A stretch of 64,000 nt of DNA from Nocardioides zeae (GTDB lineage: Bacteria; Actinomycetota; Actinomycetes; Propionibacteriales; Nocardioidaceae): the NCBI RefSeq assembly GCF_010686755.1, contig NZ_JAAGXA010000003.1, positions 214,746-278,745 of the forward strand, read 5' to 3'. The translations under genes were made by a program, and so were the position numbers. Shown here piece by piece: positions 51,469 through 59,928 of the stretch. The first letter of the stretch is position 1. Each line of letters opens with the position of its first letter. Under the pieces are notes generated by a model. It was not told the DNA's origin, searched no databases, and worked only from the letters and a program-made list of their open reading frames with translations.

Positions 51469-52716
51469 TCAGTCGTCGTAGCTGCGGCCCCAGGCCTGGC
51501 CGGCGCCCGGGTAGGCGTCGACGTCGGCCAGGGGGTCGGGCAGGCTCAGGGTGTGGAGGCCGGGGAAGCTCAGCTGCGCGCTGAAGTAGTGCTTGTCGGG
51601 CCCGTAGTTGCCGCTCAGCAGGTCGTGCAGGCTGAACAGGCGCCCCGCGTCGGGGACGTACGGCGCGAGCTCCGTGAGGAACGGGTCGGTCAGCGCGAGG
51701 GTGCGGCCCAGGCGGGTCACCACCGGCCGGAGGTCCGCCACCGCCGGCACGAGGGCCCGCACCGCGGGCTCCGCCTCGCGGGTGAACTGCTGCACGGTCT
51801 GCGCGACCGGCGGGGACTCCGTGAGGAAGCCGCGCAGGTCGGGCACCGCGGCCACGATCTCGTCGACCGAGGGACGCAGCGCCGCGGCCGCGTCCGCGAC
51901 CTGGCCGATCGGCTCGTGCACCGCGGCCAGGCCCTCGCGGGCGGTGACCAGGGTCTCCGGCGCGCGCTGCAACGTCTCGTCGAGCGGCGCACCGCCGTCG
52001 ACGGCCACCGCCTCGAGCGTCGTGGCCGCGCCGTCCAGGAGGCCCGCGAGCTGGTCCTCGCGCCCGACGAAGCTGGTCGCCAGCCGGTCGGCGGAGACGA
52101 GCAGGCCGTCGAGGTCCGTCGCCGGGTCGTTGAGCGCCGCGCCCAGCACCTGGGTGTCGGCGAGCAGGTCGGGGGCGACGGTCGTGACGTCCTGCAGGTC
52201 CTGGCCGTGGCCGAGGAGGCCGCCGCCGAGGTTCTGCACGCCGGTCGCCAGGCCGGCCCGGGACTCCTCCGGGAACGCGGCGAAGACGTCGTCGAGGCTG
52301 GTCGCGTCGACCGTCTGCTCGTCGGGGATCGCCCCGTCGAGGTCACCGGCGGCCTCCGTGCCCGGGTCGATCTCGACCAGCTTCTTGCCGAGCGCCGACT
52401 CGTTGCCGATGCGGGCGGTCGCGTCGGCGTGCAGCGCGTGCTCGCCGTCCAGCCGCATCGTCACGAGGGCGTCGCCCTCGACGTACTCGATGTCGGTGAC
52501 GATGCCGACCCGCACCCCGTCCTGGGTGACCTTCTGCTGCTTCTTCAGCGTGCCGGCGTCGGCGAAGACCGCCTGCACCTCCGTGTAGGAGCGCGCCGGC
52601 AGCTCGCCGCCGGTCTGCACCGTCATCCCGACCCAGGCGATGGCACCGCCCACGGCGATGGTGACGACGCCGACGCCGAACTTGCGGACGTCGTCGCGGT
52701 GGAGGTTCCTCGTCAT
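51469..52716 (-). CDS. Mce family protein, third in the operon (C position)
   Basis: 415 residues. N-terminal helix KFGVGVVTIAVGGAIAWVGMTV, then MCE domain YTEVQAVFADAGTLKKQQKVTQDGVRVGIVTDIEYVEGDALVTMRLDGEHALHADATARIGNESALGKKLVEIDPG. The helical part follows (ESRAGLATGVQNLGGGLLGHGQDLQDVT). C-terminal LHDLLSGNYGPDKHYFSAQLSFPGLHTLSLPDPLADVDAYPGAG resembles other Mce C-positions. It is joined by 4 nt to the second Mce gene. Confidence 0.9.
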   Translation of the reverse strand: MTRNLHRDDVRKFGVGVVTIAVGGAIAWVGMTVQTGGELPARSYTEVQAVFADAGTLKKQQKVTQDGVRVGIVTDIEYVEGDALVTMRLDGEHALHADATARIGNESALGKKLVEIDPGTEAAGDLDGAIPDEQTVDATSLDDVFAAFPEESRAGLATGVQNLGGGLLGHGQDLQDVTTVAPDLLADTQVLGAALNDPATDLDGLLVSADRLATSFVGREDQLAGLLDGAATTLEAVAVDGGAPLDETLQRAPETLVTAREGLAAVHEPIGQVADAAAALRPSVDEIVAAVPDLRGFLTESPPVAQTVQQFTREAEPAVRALVPAVADLRPVVTRLGRTLALTDPFLTELAPYVPDAGRLFSLHDLLSGNYGPDKHYFSAQLSFPGLHTLSLPDPLADVDAYPGAGQAWGRSYDD

Positions 52717-54227
52717 CGCTGTCCTCCCAGGAGCATGCCGAGCAGGTTGCGTTCCTGCGTCGCGTCGAGGCCGGTCGCGCCGCCGCTGCCGGGGTTGCTG
52801 GTGGTCCCGGACTGCTGCCGGCTCGCCGCCGGGGGCGTCGGCCCCGCCTGCGGCTGGAAGAGGCTGCCCAGGTTGCCGAGCAGCCCGCCGAGGACGTGGT
52901 CCGGGTCGTCCGTGTCGAGCTGGCCGAGGGTGCCCTCCACCAGCTCCCCCGACTGGTCGAGCACGGTGCCCGGGTCCGGCAGGGTCACCAGGTCGCCGTC
53001 GCCGGGCGTCTGCCCCCCCGCGAACGGGTCGGGCAGGTTGAGCTCCGGGAGGGCGTCCACCCCGAGCAGCGCGTTGAGCGAGGCGGGCGTCACGTGGAAG
53101 ACGCCGCGGAAGTAGTGACCGTAGGCGTCGCGGCCGTTGGTGCTCAGCGCCCACTTGCGCACGAACTGCATGAGGTCGTCGAGGTGCGCGTCGAGGAGCA
53201 CCTCGCCGACCGGCTCGAGCCCGGCGGCCGTGCCCTGCAGGTCCGCGCCCGACGCCCGGAGCTGCTCCGCGACCGGGGCGGCCTCGACGAGCAGCCGGTC
53301 GGCCTCGGCGAAGACCTCGTCGAAGGAGTTGAAGGCCGGCGTCGCCTCGTCGGCGAACACGTCGATCTCGCCGGCGATGACGTCGAGGTCGTCGGTGACC
53401 GGCCGCAGCTCGTCGAGCACCGGCGTCAGCTGGGTCGACAGCTCGTCGAGGGCCACGAACGTCGCCTGCGCCTCCGCCAGCGTGCCCGGCAGCTCCGCGA
53501 CGGTCGCCTCGATGCCCTGCTGGTTGGCCGCGAGCGTGCCGAGGGCGGTCTCCGTCGCCGCCAGCAGGCGGTCGAGGTCGGCGCCGCCGTCGCGGACGAG
53601 GGCCGCCGCGACCGGGTCCGCCGACTCCACCAGGCTGCCGAGCGCGGCGTTCTGCTCCCGCAGCACGTCGCCGAGCTCGTCGATCTCCCCCATGGCCGGC
53701 GCGAGCGCCGACAGCGCCTCCGCCACCTGCTCGCCGCTGCCGGTGAGACCGGTCCCGGCCTCCGCGACGAGGGCGGCGAGCGCCGCCGAGGTCGGGTCGT
53801 CGAAGGTGTCGAGCACGGCCTGCAGCGTCACCGCCGTCTCCGTCTGCTCGACCGGCACGACGTCGCCGTCGAGGTCCCCGGCGTCGGCCGAGCCGGGCAC
53901 GAGGTCGACGTAGTTCTCGCCCAGCAGGTTGATCGGCTTGATGACCATGCGGGCGTCGCGGTGGACCGGCAGCACGCCGTCCTCCACGTCGAGCCCGACG
54001 CGGGCGACGCTGCCGTCGAGCTCGATCGAGGTGACCTCGCCGACCTTGACGCCGGAGGCGCGGACCTCGCTGCCGACCTCGAGCGGGCTGGCGTCGACGA
54101 AGACGCCGACCAGGTCGGTGCGGTCGGTGGCCGTGCCCCGCGCCAGGACGGCGACGACGAGGACCGCCACGAGGGCGACGGCGATCCCGGTCAGGACCGT
54201 GCGGGGGAGGTGGAGGGCCGCTCTCAT
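52713..54227 (-). CDS. Mce family protein, second in the operon (B position)
   Basis: 504 residues, the longest of the six. N-terminal helix LTGIAVALVAVLVVAVLA, then MCE domain DLVGVFVDASPLEVGSEVRASGVKVGEVTSIELDGSVARVGLDVEDGVLPVHRDARMVIKPINLLGENYVDLVPGS. The helices follow. The C-terminal 100 residues are rich in Pro, Gly, Asp and Gln (DLVTLPDPGTVLDQSGELVEG..GSLFQPQAGPTPPAASRQQSG), with no clear similarity. It overlaps the first Mce gene by 4 nt. Confidence 0.9.
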   Translation of the reverse strand: MRAALHLPRTVLTGIAVALVAVLVVAVLARGTATDRTDLVGVFVDASPLEVGSEVRASGVKVGEVTSIELDGSVARVGLDVEDGVLPVHRDARMVIKPINLLGENYVDLVPGSADAGDLDGDVVPVEQTETAVTLQAVLDTFDDPTSAALAALVAEAGTGLTGSGEQVAEALSALAPAMGEIDELGDVLREQNAALGSLVESADPVAAALVRDGGADLDRLLAATETALGTLAANQQGIEATVAELPGTLAEAQATFVALDELSTQLTPVLDELRPVTDDLDVIAGEIDVFADEATPAFNSFDEVFAEADRLLVEAAPVAEQLRASGADLQGTAAGLEPVGEVLLDAHLDDLMQFVRKWALSTNGRDAYGHYFRGVFHVTPASLNALLGVDALPELNLPDPFAGGQTPGDGDLVTLPDPGTVLDQSGELVEGTLGQLDTDDPDHVLGGLLGNLGSLFQPQAGPTPPAASRQQSGTTSNPGSGGATGLDATQERNLLGMLLGGQR

Positions 54228-55474
54228 GAGATGTCGTCTCCGTTCGCGTCCGTCCAGGACTGGCCGGCGATCGAGCCCGGTGCCGGTCGGGCGTCCTGGT
54301 AGGTGCCCGGCAGGGGGATGCCGGGGTTGCCGACGACGCTCGTCGTCGACGCGGTGATGAGGGCCCGGGCGTAGTTCCCGGTCGTGTTCTGGCTGCCGAA
54401 GATGCCGACCCAGTTGCTCAGCCAGCCGGCCAGCTCGGGGGTGTAGGGACGCAGGAAGGCGACCATCGGGTTCAGCTGGTCGAGGGCGCTCGAGGCCGTC
54501 GGCAGGGCGTCGTTGAGACCGTTCACCAGCGCGGGCGTGGCCGTGAGGAGCTCGTCGGCGTCGGCGAGGGTGGGCGTCAGGTCCTCGAGCACCGGACGCG
54601 CGTTCGCGAGCACGGGCCGCAGCGTCGCGGCGATCTCCGGCAGCGGGTCGGTCAGGGGACGGAGGTCCTGGAGCAGCTCGCGGGCCGCACCGATCGGCGC
54701 CACCGCCCCGTCGAGCGTCTGCTCGGCGGTCGCCAGGGTGCCGGGCAGCCGCTCGAGGGTGGCGCTCAGCGCCTGCTGCTGGCCGGCCAGCTCGCCGAGG
54801 GCGGTGCGCAGGTGCGTGACGCTGGCGGACAGCTCGTCGTCGCGGGAGGCGACCGTCTGCGCGACCCCGGACAGCTCGGTCACGAGCGCGCGGATCGCGG
54901 GCCCGTCCTCGCCGACGGCCCGCAGCACCTCGCCGAGGGCCTCGATCGTCGGACCGGCGGCGCGGATGGTCTCGTTGAGGTCCGCCTCGCTGCCGCTCAG
55001 GGCGTTGTCGAGCTGCACCACGAGGCCCTGGAGCGACCTTCGGGTGGGCTCGTCCAGCAGCGCGAGGAGGTCGTCGAGCTCGACCGCCTCCACGTTCTCG
55101 GTGACGAGGTGGCCCGACGGCATCGCGGCGTTCCCCGCCGCGCCGGGCAGGAGCTCGAGCACGCGGGCGCCCAGCACCGACTCCCAGGTGATGCGTGCCG
55201 ACGTGCCCGACGGCAGGGGTGCGTGGTCGGGATCGACCGCGACCGTCACGACGGCCTGGCCGTCGCGGACGCCGACCTCCTCGACCGACCCGACCGTCTC
55301 GCCGTCGAGCAGCACCCGACCGCCCTCGAACGCCTGGTTGGCGCTGGGCATGACGAAGGTGAGGGTGTACGGCGTCGAGGTCGAGGCCCGGAGCACCGTG
55401 AAGGCCACCAGGAGCAGCGCCGCGACGAGGCCGAGCCGCACGACGGTGCTGGAGCGGGGCAGGGACAGCGCCAT
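54224..55474 (-). CDS. Mce family protein, first in the operon (A position)
   Basis: 416 residues. N-terminal helix VVRLGLVAALLLVAFTVLRAST, MCE domain YTLTFVMPSANQAFEGGRVLLDGETVGSVEEVGVRDGQAVVTVAVDPDHAPLPSGTSARITWESVLGARVLELLPGA, and the long helical part. The C-terminal NWVGIFGSQNTTGNYARALITAS and PLPGTYQDARPAPG are family-like. Starts 2 bp after the MceG stop. The six Mce chains would form a hetero-hexamer outside the membrane. Confidence 0.9.
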   Translation of the reverse strand: MALSLPRSSTVVRLGLVAALLLVAFTVLRASTSTPYTLTFVMPSANQAFEGGRVLLDGETVGSVEEVGVRDGQAVVTVAVDPDHAPLPSGTSARITWESVLGARVLELLPGAAGNAAMPSGHLVTENVEAVELDDLLALLDEPTRRSLQGLVVQLDNALSGSEADLNETIRAAGPTIEALGEVLRAVGEDGPAIRALVTELSGVAQTVASRDDELSASVTHLRTALGELAGQQQALSATLERLPGTLATAEQTLDGAVAPIGAARELLQDLRPLTDPLPEIAATLRPVLANARPVLEDLTPTLADADELLTATPALVNGLNDALPTASSALDQLNPMVAFLRPYTPELAGWLSNWVGIFGSQNTTGNYARALITASTTSVVGNPGIPLPGTYQDARPAPGSIAGQSWTDANGDDIS

Positions 55475-55476
55475 CG

Positions 55477-56298
55477 TCAGTCCATCCCCAGGGGGCCGTC
55501 GGCCGCGCCGGCGAGGAACTGGCGCACGAACGGGTCGCTCGACCCGAAGGCCTCGTCGGCGGCGCTGTGGTGCTGGATCTTGCCCTTCCAGAGCACCGCG
55601 ACGTAGTCCGACAGCGTCCGCGCGCTCGGGATGTCGTGGGTGATGACGATGTAGGTGCCCCCGTGCTCGCGGTGGACCTCCGCGATGAGCTGGCACAGCA
55701 GCTTGGTGCGCACCGGGTCGAGACCCGAGTCGGGCTCGTCGAACAGCACGACGTCGGGTCGCATGACGAGCGCCCGGGCGAAGCCCGCCCGCTTGCGCAT
55801 GCCGCCCGAGATCTCGTTGGGGGCCTTGTCGACGGCCGCCTCCAGGCCCACCTCCGCGAGGTGCGTCATCACGGTGTCGCGGATCTCCCGCTCGGACATC
55901 TGCGTGTGCTTCCGCAGCGGGAAGGCGACGTTGTCGTAGAGGTTCATCGACCCGAACAGCGCGCCGTCCTGGAAGAGCACGCCGAAGCGCTTGCGCAGCT
56001 CGTAGCGCTCGACGGGCGGGACCCGCCAGATGTCGTTGCCGAACACCGACACCTCGCCCTCGTCGGGCTCCAGGAGCCCGACGATGTGCTTGAGGAGCAC
56101 GCTCTTGCCCGTGCCCGAGGGCCCCAGGACGGTCGTGATGGCGTCGTCGGGGAAGCCCAGGTCGACCCCGTCGAGGATGGGGGCGTTGCCACCGAACGCC
56201 TTGCGGACGCCGCGGAGCTCGATCGGGTGGGTGCCGCGCGGCTGGTCGAGGTGCGAGGTCGCCGGTGCGTGCCGGCGGACGGGGGCGTCGACGGACAT
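55477..56298 (-). CDS. mceG: Mce transporter ATPase (MceG/Mkl type)
   Basis: 273 residues; ATG 56298 behind GGAGG is preferred to a GTG 27 bp upstream. An ABC ATPase: IELRGVRKAFGGNAPILDGVDLGFPDD, Walker A GPSGTGKSVLLKH (about residues 60-72), Q-loop FGVLFQDGALFGSMNLYDN, signature ISGGMRKRAGFARALV, Walker B VVLFDEPDSGLDPVRT, and the switch His in IVITHDIPSA. It drives the YrbE permeases. In Mycobacterium tuberculosis mceG stands apart from the mce operons; here it sits inside, between the permease and Mce genes. Confidence 0.92.
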   Translation of the reverse strand: MSVDAPVRRHAPATSHLDQPRGTHPIELRGVRKAFGGNAPILDGVDLGFPDDAITTVLGPSGTGKSVLLKHIVGLLEPDEGEVSVFGNDIWRVPPVERYELRKRFGVLFQDGALFGSMNLYDNVAFPLRKHTQMSEREIRDTVMTHLAEVGLEAAVDKAPNEISGGMRKRAGFARALVMRPDVVLFDEPDSGLDPVRTKLLCQLIAEVHREHGGTYIVITHDIPSARTLSDYVAVLWKGKIQHHSAADEAFGSSDPFVRQFLAGAADGPLGMD

Positions 56299-56328
56299 GG
56301 GAGGTGCCTCCAGGTGGGGGGTCACGGG

Positions 56329-57129
56329 TCAGTTGCCGATCGGGGCGTTGGGGTCGTTGCCGTAGAACAGCTGGACCAGGGCCATGCCGATGACGCTGAC
56401 GAGGACGAGGTTGACGAGCATCGACTGGGCGGTGTTGCGGCCCACGCCGACCGGCCCGCCGGCGGCCGTGAAGCCGTAGTACGACGCGACCAGCAGGATC
56501 GTGAGGCCGAGGAACGTGCCCCACACGATCGCGATCACGAAGTCGCGGAAGTTCTGGAAGAGGAAGAGGAAGTACTCGAAGCCGCCGGAGGAGACGGTGC
56601 CGAGGAACTCCACGTTGAACAGGTAGCCCGCGTAGAAGTTGACGGCCATCGCCGAGACGAAGAGCAGCGGCATCACGATGATCCCGGCCACCACCCGCGT
56701 GCTCGCGAGGTAGGGCACCGACCGCACGCCCATGACCTCGAGCGCGTCGATCTCCTCGCTGATCCGCATGGCGCCCAGCTCGGCGACGATGCCGCAGCCG
56801 ACCTTGGCCGCCACGATCCAGCCGAAGACGACCTGGATGATGCCGCGCATGCCGGCCACCGAGTTCACGGCCGCGATGTAGCTGTCGATGCCGATGTTGC
56901 TGAACAGGAAATGGGCCGTGAGGCCCAGGACCGCGCCCAGCATGAACAGCATGAAGAAGATGACGAGCCAGTTCTGGCGGATCAACGAGCCGGCGTGGCG
57001 CACGATCTCGCCCGGGTAGAGCCGGATCGCGACGGGGATCTCGCGCAGCACCTGGAGGGCGAAGTCGACGAACGACCCCACCTCCTCGAGGCGGCGCTCC
57101 ACCCCGGCGCGGGGGGCGACGTCGGTCAT
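56329..57129 (-). CDS. YrbE/MlaE-family permease B
   Basis: 266 residues. MlaE permease: IRQNWLVIFFMLFMLGAVLGLTAHFLFSNIGIDSYIAAVNSVAG, then VAAKVGCGIVAELGAMRISEEIDALEVMGVRSVPYL, the MlaE motif with Glu-Glu-Ile-Asp-Ala-Leu that touches the ATPase, then RVVAGIIVMPLLFVSAMAVNFYAG, ..TAAGGPVGVGRNTAQSMLVNLVLVSVIGMALVQLFYG. It forms the membrane channel with permease A. Overlaps it by 4 nt. Confidence 0.93.
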   Translation of the reverse strand: MTDVAPRAGVERRLEEVGSFVDFALQVLREIPVAIRLYPGEIVRHAGSLIRQNWLVIFFMLFMLGAVLGLTAHFLFSNIGIDSYIAAVNSVAGMRGIIQVVFGWIVAAKVGCGIVAELGAMRISEEIDALEVMGVRSVPYLASTRVVAGIIVMPLLFVSAMAVNFYAGYLFNVEFLGTVSSGGFEYFLFLFQNFRDFVIAIVWGTFLGLTILLVASYYGFTAAGGPVGVGRNTAQSMLVNLVLVSVIGMALVQLFYGNDPNAPIGN

Positions 57130-58010
57130 CGGAACGCCCCCAGCCCCGGGACGACGCCGAGCAGCAGCGAGTTGTAGGCGAGCTGCAGGATCCAGACGGC
57201 GACGAACGAGAGCACCACCGCCTGGTTGACCGAGCGTCCCAGCCCGATCGCGCCGCCCGAGGCGTTGAGGCCCTTGTAGCAGCAGATCGTGCCGATGAGC
57301 AGACCCACCAGGAAGTGGTTCGCCACGACCGAGGCGACCTCGACGGGCGACATGTTGGAGAAGAGGTTGGAGTAGAAGTGCGACGCCGGCATGCCCGCGA
57401 CGTACGCCGCACCGATCTGCATCGAGAACATCGTGATGAGCATCGAGGGGATCGCCAGCAGGGTCGTGATGAAGGTGATCGACAGGACGCGCGGCACGGC
57501 GAGGTCGCGCACGGGGTCGATGCCCATGACCTCCATGGCGTCGATCTCCTCGCGCACCTTGCGGGCCCCGACGTCGGCGGTGAGCGCGGTGCCGATGACG
57601 CCCGCCACGACCATCGAGTCGATCCACATGCTGAAGGTGCGGATGGACTGGAGGAAGAGCAGCGGTCCGAACAGCTGCGAGGCGCCCGCCATCGCGAAGA
57701 ACTGCACCGTCAGGATCGACATGAACATGAGGAACCCGAAGAGGGCGGCGGCGATCGGGATCCAGGCCTGGCGGATGGTCAGGTACATCTCGTCGACCAC
57801 GGACCCCCAGTAGCCCCGCGGGTGCCGGACGGCGCTGTGCACGATCCGACCGAGGAGGAGGATCATGCCGCCGGCCTCGAGCACCGGGGTCCGCACCGCC
57901 GCCGGCACGCGGCCGAGCACGGCGTTCGCGCGGCCGTCGTAGGGGCCGGCGGGGGCCGGAGCCGGGGGCTCGGCCGGTGGTGGTGGCTCCACCGGGACTG
58001 TCATGATCAT
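57126..58010 (-). CDS. YrbE/MlaE-family permease A
   Basis: 294 residues from ATG 58010 behind GAGGTG (a second ATG is two codons on). Long proline-rich cytoplasmic start (PVEPPPPAEPPAPAPAG), then LRQAW-type MlaE body: MYLTIRQAWIPIAAALFGFLMFMSILTVQFFAMAGA, VVAGVIGTALTADVGARKVREEIDAMEVMGIDPVRDLAVPRVLS (the coupling motif), ..NASGGAIGLGRSVNQAVVLSFVAVWILQLAYNSLLLG. First gene of the 13-gene Mce operon with operator site 4 upstream. Confidence 0.93.
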   Translation of the reverse strand: MIMTVPVEPPPPAEPPAPAPAGPYDGRANAVLGRVPAAVRTPVLEAGGMILLLGRIVHSAVRHPRGYWGSVVDEMYLTIRQAWIPIAAALFGFLMFMSILTVQFFAMAGASQLFGPLLFLQSIRTFSMWIDSMVVAGVIGTALTADVGARKVREEIDAMEVMGIDPVRDLAVPRVLSITFITTLLAIPSMLITMFSMQIGAAYVAGMPASHFYSNLFSNMSPVEVASVVANHFLVGLLIGTICCYKGLNASGGAIGLGRSVNQAVVLSFVAVWILQLAYNSLLLGVVPGLGAFR

Positions 58011-58176
58011 GGGACACCTCGGACACGGGAGGGGTGGGAGGGCCGGGCGGCCTCCGGCGGCGTCCGGTGGGACGCCGCCGGGGCGGTCAGCCCGGGAGCG
58101 GCTGGCCCCCGTCGGCCGGTCGGGGCGACGGGTGGTCCACGTCACACACAACGACCGGGACCGACGGGGGGTTACG

Positions 58177-58198
58177 CCTAAATCTGATGCGTTTAGGT
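58177..58198 (-). promoter_or_regulatory. Shared operator (site 4) upstream of the Mce operon
   Basis: CCTAAA at 58177-58182 and TTTAGG at 58192-58197 form perfect 6-bp arms; the right half TTTAGGTT is that of the other four sites. It is centred about 178 bp upstream of the first Mce gene (58010), and 15 bp from the stop of the ADH gene. The spacing between the arms is a few bases longer than at sites 1-3. Confidence 0.55.
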
Positions 58199-58212
58199 TC
58201 TGGTGGGAGGGA

Positions 58213-59325
58213 TCAGAACTGCACGACGCCGCGGAGGTTGATCCCGGCGTGCATGTCCGCGTAGCCCTGGTTGATCTCCTCCAGGGGGTAGCGGCGGGTG
58301 ATCAGCTCGTCGAGCAGGAGGTTGCCCTCCTTGTAGAGCCGGAGCATGTCGGTGATCGCGCGCGTCGGCTGCATCATGCCGAAGAGCGACCCCTGGATGC
58401 GCTTCTGGAACATCGCCAGCTCGAACAGGCTGGTCGGGATCCCGACCTCGTCGATGTTGCACATGCTGGTGAGCACCACCGTGCCGGCCTTGCGGATGGC
58501 GCTGACCGCCTCGGCGACGTGCTCACCGGTGACGATGCCGACGGTGACGATCGCGGAGTCGGCGCCCTGCCCGTTGGTCAGGGCCTGCGCCAGGTCCTGC
58601 GCCAGCGGCATGGACTCGAACGCGTCGGTCGCCCCGAGCTTGAGGGCCATCTCGCGGTGGAACGGCGCGGGGTCGACGGCGATCACCCGCGAGGCACCCG
58701 CGAACTTCGCGCCCTGCACGGCGTTGATGCCGATGCCGCCGACGCCCATGACGATGACGACGTCGCCGGGCCGCACCTGGGCCGCGTTGACGGCGGAGCC
58801 CCACCCGGTCGGCACGCCGCAGCCGACGAGGGCAGCGGTCGCGAGGGGGATGTCGTCGTCGATCTTGACGGCCGCCCACTCGGGGAGCACCGAGTACTCC
58901 GAGAACGTGGAGACCAGCGAGCACTGCCCCACCGGGTCGCCGGACTCGGTGTGGAGCCGGTAGGTGCCGTCGAGCTGCGTGCCGAGCATCATGTAGGCAC
59001 CGTTGTCGCAGAGGTTCTGCTGACCGCGGGCACACCAGGTGCAGCGACCGCAGCCGGGGATGAACGCCGCGACCACGTGGTCGCCCACCTTCAGGTCACG
59101 CACCCCCGGGCCGACCGCCTGCACGACGCCCGCGCCCTCGTGGCCGCCGCAGAACGGGTAGGACAGCGGCGGCACGTCCCCCTTGGCGTAGTGGTCGTCG
59201 GAGTGGCAGAGCCCGGCAGCCTCGAAGCGCACCAGCACCTCGAACTCCTGCGGGTCGCCCACCTCGACCTCGATGATCTCCCAGTCCCCCGGTCCGTCCA
59301 TCAGGACGGCTGCCCTCGACTTCAT
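58213..59325 (-). CDS. NDMA-dependent-type zinc alcohol dehydrogenase
   Basis: 370 residues. A class III-like Zn-ADH of the mycothiol/NDMA-dependent group. Catalytic zinc ligands: GLCHSDDHYAKGD (Cys and His-like site) and GHEGAG. Structural zinc: CGRCTWCARGQQNLCDNG. The coenzyme fold has VVIVMGVGGIGINAVQGAKFAGASRVIAVD. The nicotinoprotein ADH group of Actinobacteria oxidises alcohols with a tightly bound NAD and passes electrons to an unknown acceptor, so this assignment is plausible but not proven. Last gene of the operon led by the ALDH at 62943. Start at ATG 59325 after GGTGGAGCAG. Confidence 0.88.
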   Translation of the reverse strand: MKSRAAVLMDGPGDWEIIEVEVGDPQEFEVLVRFEAAGLCHSDDHYAKGDVPPLSYPFCGGHEGAGVVQAVGPGVRDLKVGDHVVAAFIPGCGRCTWCARGQQNLCDNGAYMMLGTQLDGTYRLHTESGDPVGQCSLVSTFSEYSVLPEWAAVKIDDDIPLATAALVGCGVPTGWGSAVNAAQVRPGDVVIVMGVGGIGINAVQGAKFAGASRVIAVDPAPFHREMALKLGATDAFESMPLAQDLAQALTNGQGADSAIVTVGIVTGEHVAEAVSAIRKAGTVVLTSMCNIDEVGIPTSLFELAMFQKRIQGSLFGMMQPTRAITDMLRLYKEGNLLLDELITRRYPLEEINQGYADMHAGINLRGVVQF

Positions 59326-59465
59326 CTGCTCCACCTCTCCGTGGTCGGCGTCGGCGCCGTGTCGTTCGTGGTTCGTGCGTGGTCGTGCGTGGTCGTGCGT
59401 CGTGCACGCAGGGCGCGGACGGGACGTCGGCGCCGGGGCGGGCCGCGGCGGGCCCGCCGGGCGGA
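59326..59465. other. Short repeat-rich gap upstream of the ADH gene
   Basis: 140 bp. It contains GTGCGTGGTC-type repeats near 59372-59405. No gene or clear terminator was seen. Confidence 0.4.
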
Positions 59466-59855
59466 TCACTCGAAGTCGATGCGCGACATCGCGGTGATGA
59501 CGTGCTGGAACGCCGACATGTTCTTCAGCAGCTGCGACATCTTGCCGCGCACGCGCAGCTGGCCCCGGGTCATGGCGACCGTGGGGTTGATCGACCCGTC
59601 GAAGCACCCGCGCCACACGTCGGAGGAGCCCGAGATGACGAAGTCGGCCTTCTCCACGTCCTGGGGCTCCGCGTGGCGGACCTCGGTGACCTTGCCCTGG
59701 TCGAAGACGGTGAAGAACTCGCCCTCGATGGGCGCCTCGTACTTGTAGACCATCGTGTAGGAGAGGTTCTTGCCCTTCTCCTTCCACTCCGGGTCGTTGT
59801 TCAGCTCGTCGGCCATCGCCTGGTAGAACTCCACGGTTCCGAGCTTCACTGCCAT
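59466..59855 (-). CDS. SCP2-like sterol carrier domain protein
   Basis: 129 residues. The SCP2 fold would be a small alpha-beta lipid-binding cup: VKLGTVEFYQAMADELNNDPEWKEKGKNLSYTMVYKYEAPIEGEFFTVFDQGKVTEVRHAEPQDVEKADFVISGSSDVWRGCFDGSINPTVAMTRGQLRVRGKMSQLLKNMSAFQHVITAM. The ends GQLRVRGKMSQLLK and AFQHVI are SCP2-like. AAGGAG is just ahead of the start. It could carry the lipid substrate between P450 and ADH. Confidence 0.85.
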   Translation of the reverse strand: MAVKLGTVEFYQAMADELNNDPEWKEKGKNLSYTMVYKYEAPIEGEFFTVFDQGKVTEVRHAEPQDVEKADFVISGSSDVWRGCFDGSINPTVAMTRGQLRVRGKMSQLLKNMSAFQHVITAMSRIDFE

Positions 59856-59868
59856 GTCGGTGCTCCTT

Positions 59869-59916
59869 CGCTGGTGGTCGCGCTGGTGGTCGCGCTGGTG
59901 GTCGCGCTGGTGATGA
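59869..59916. repeat. 12-bp tandem repeat CGCTGGTGGTCG (3.5 units)
   Basis: Three exact units and a partial one, just upstream of the SCP2 Shine-Dalgarno and behind the P450 stop region. No function is known to me. Confidence 0.8.
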
Positions 59917-59928
59917 GGTGGGGACGGG

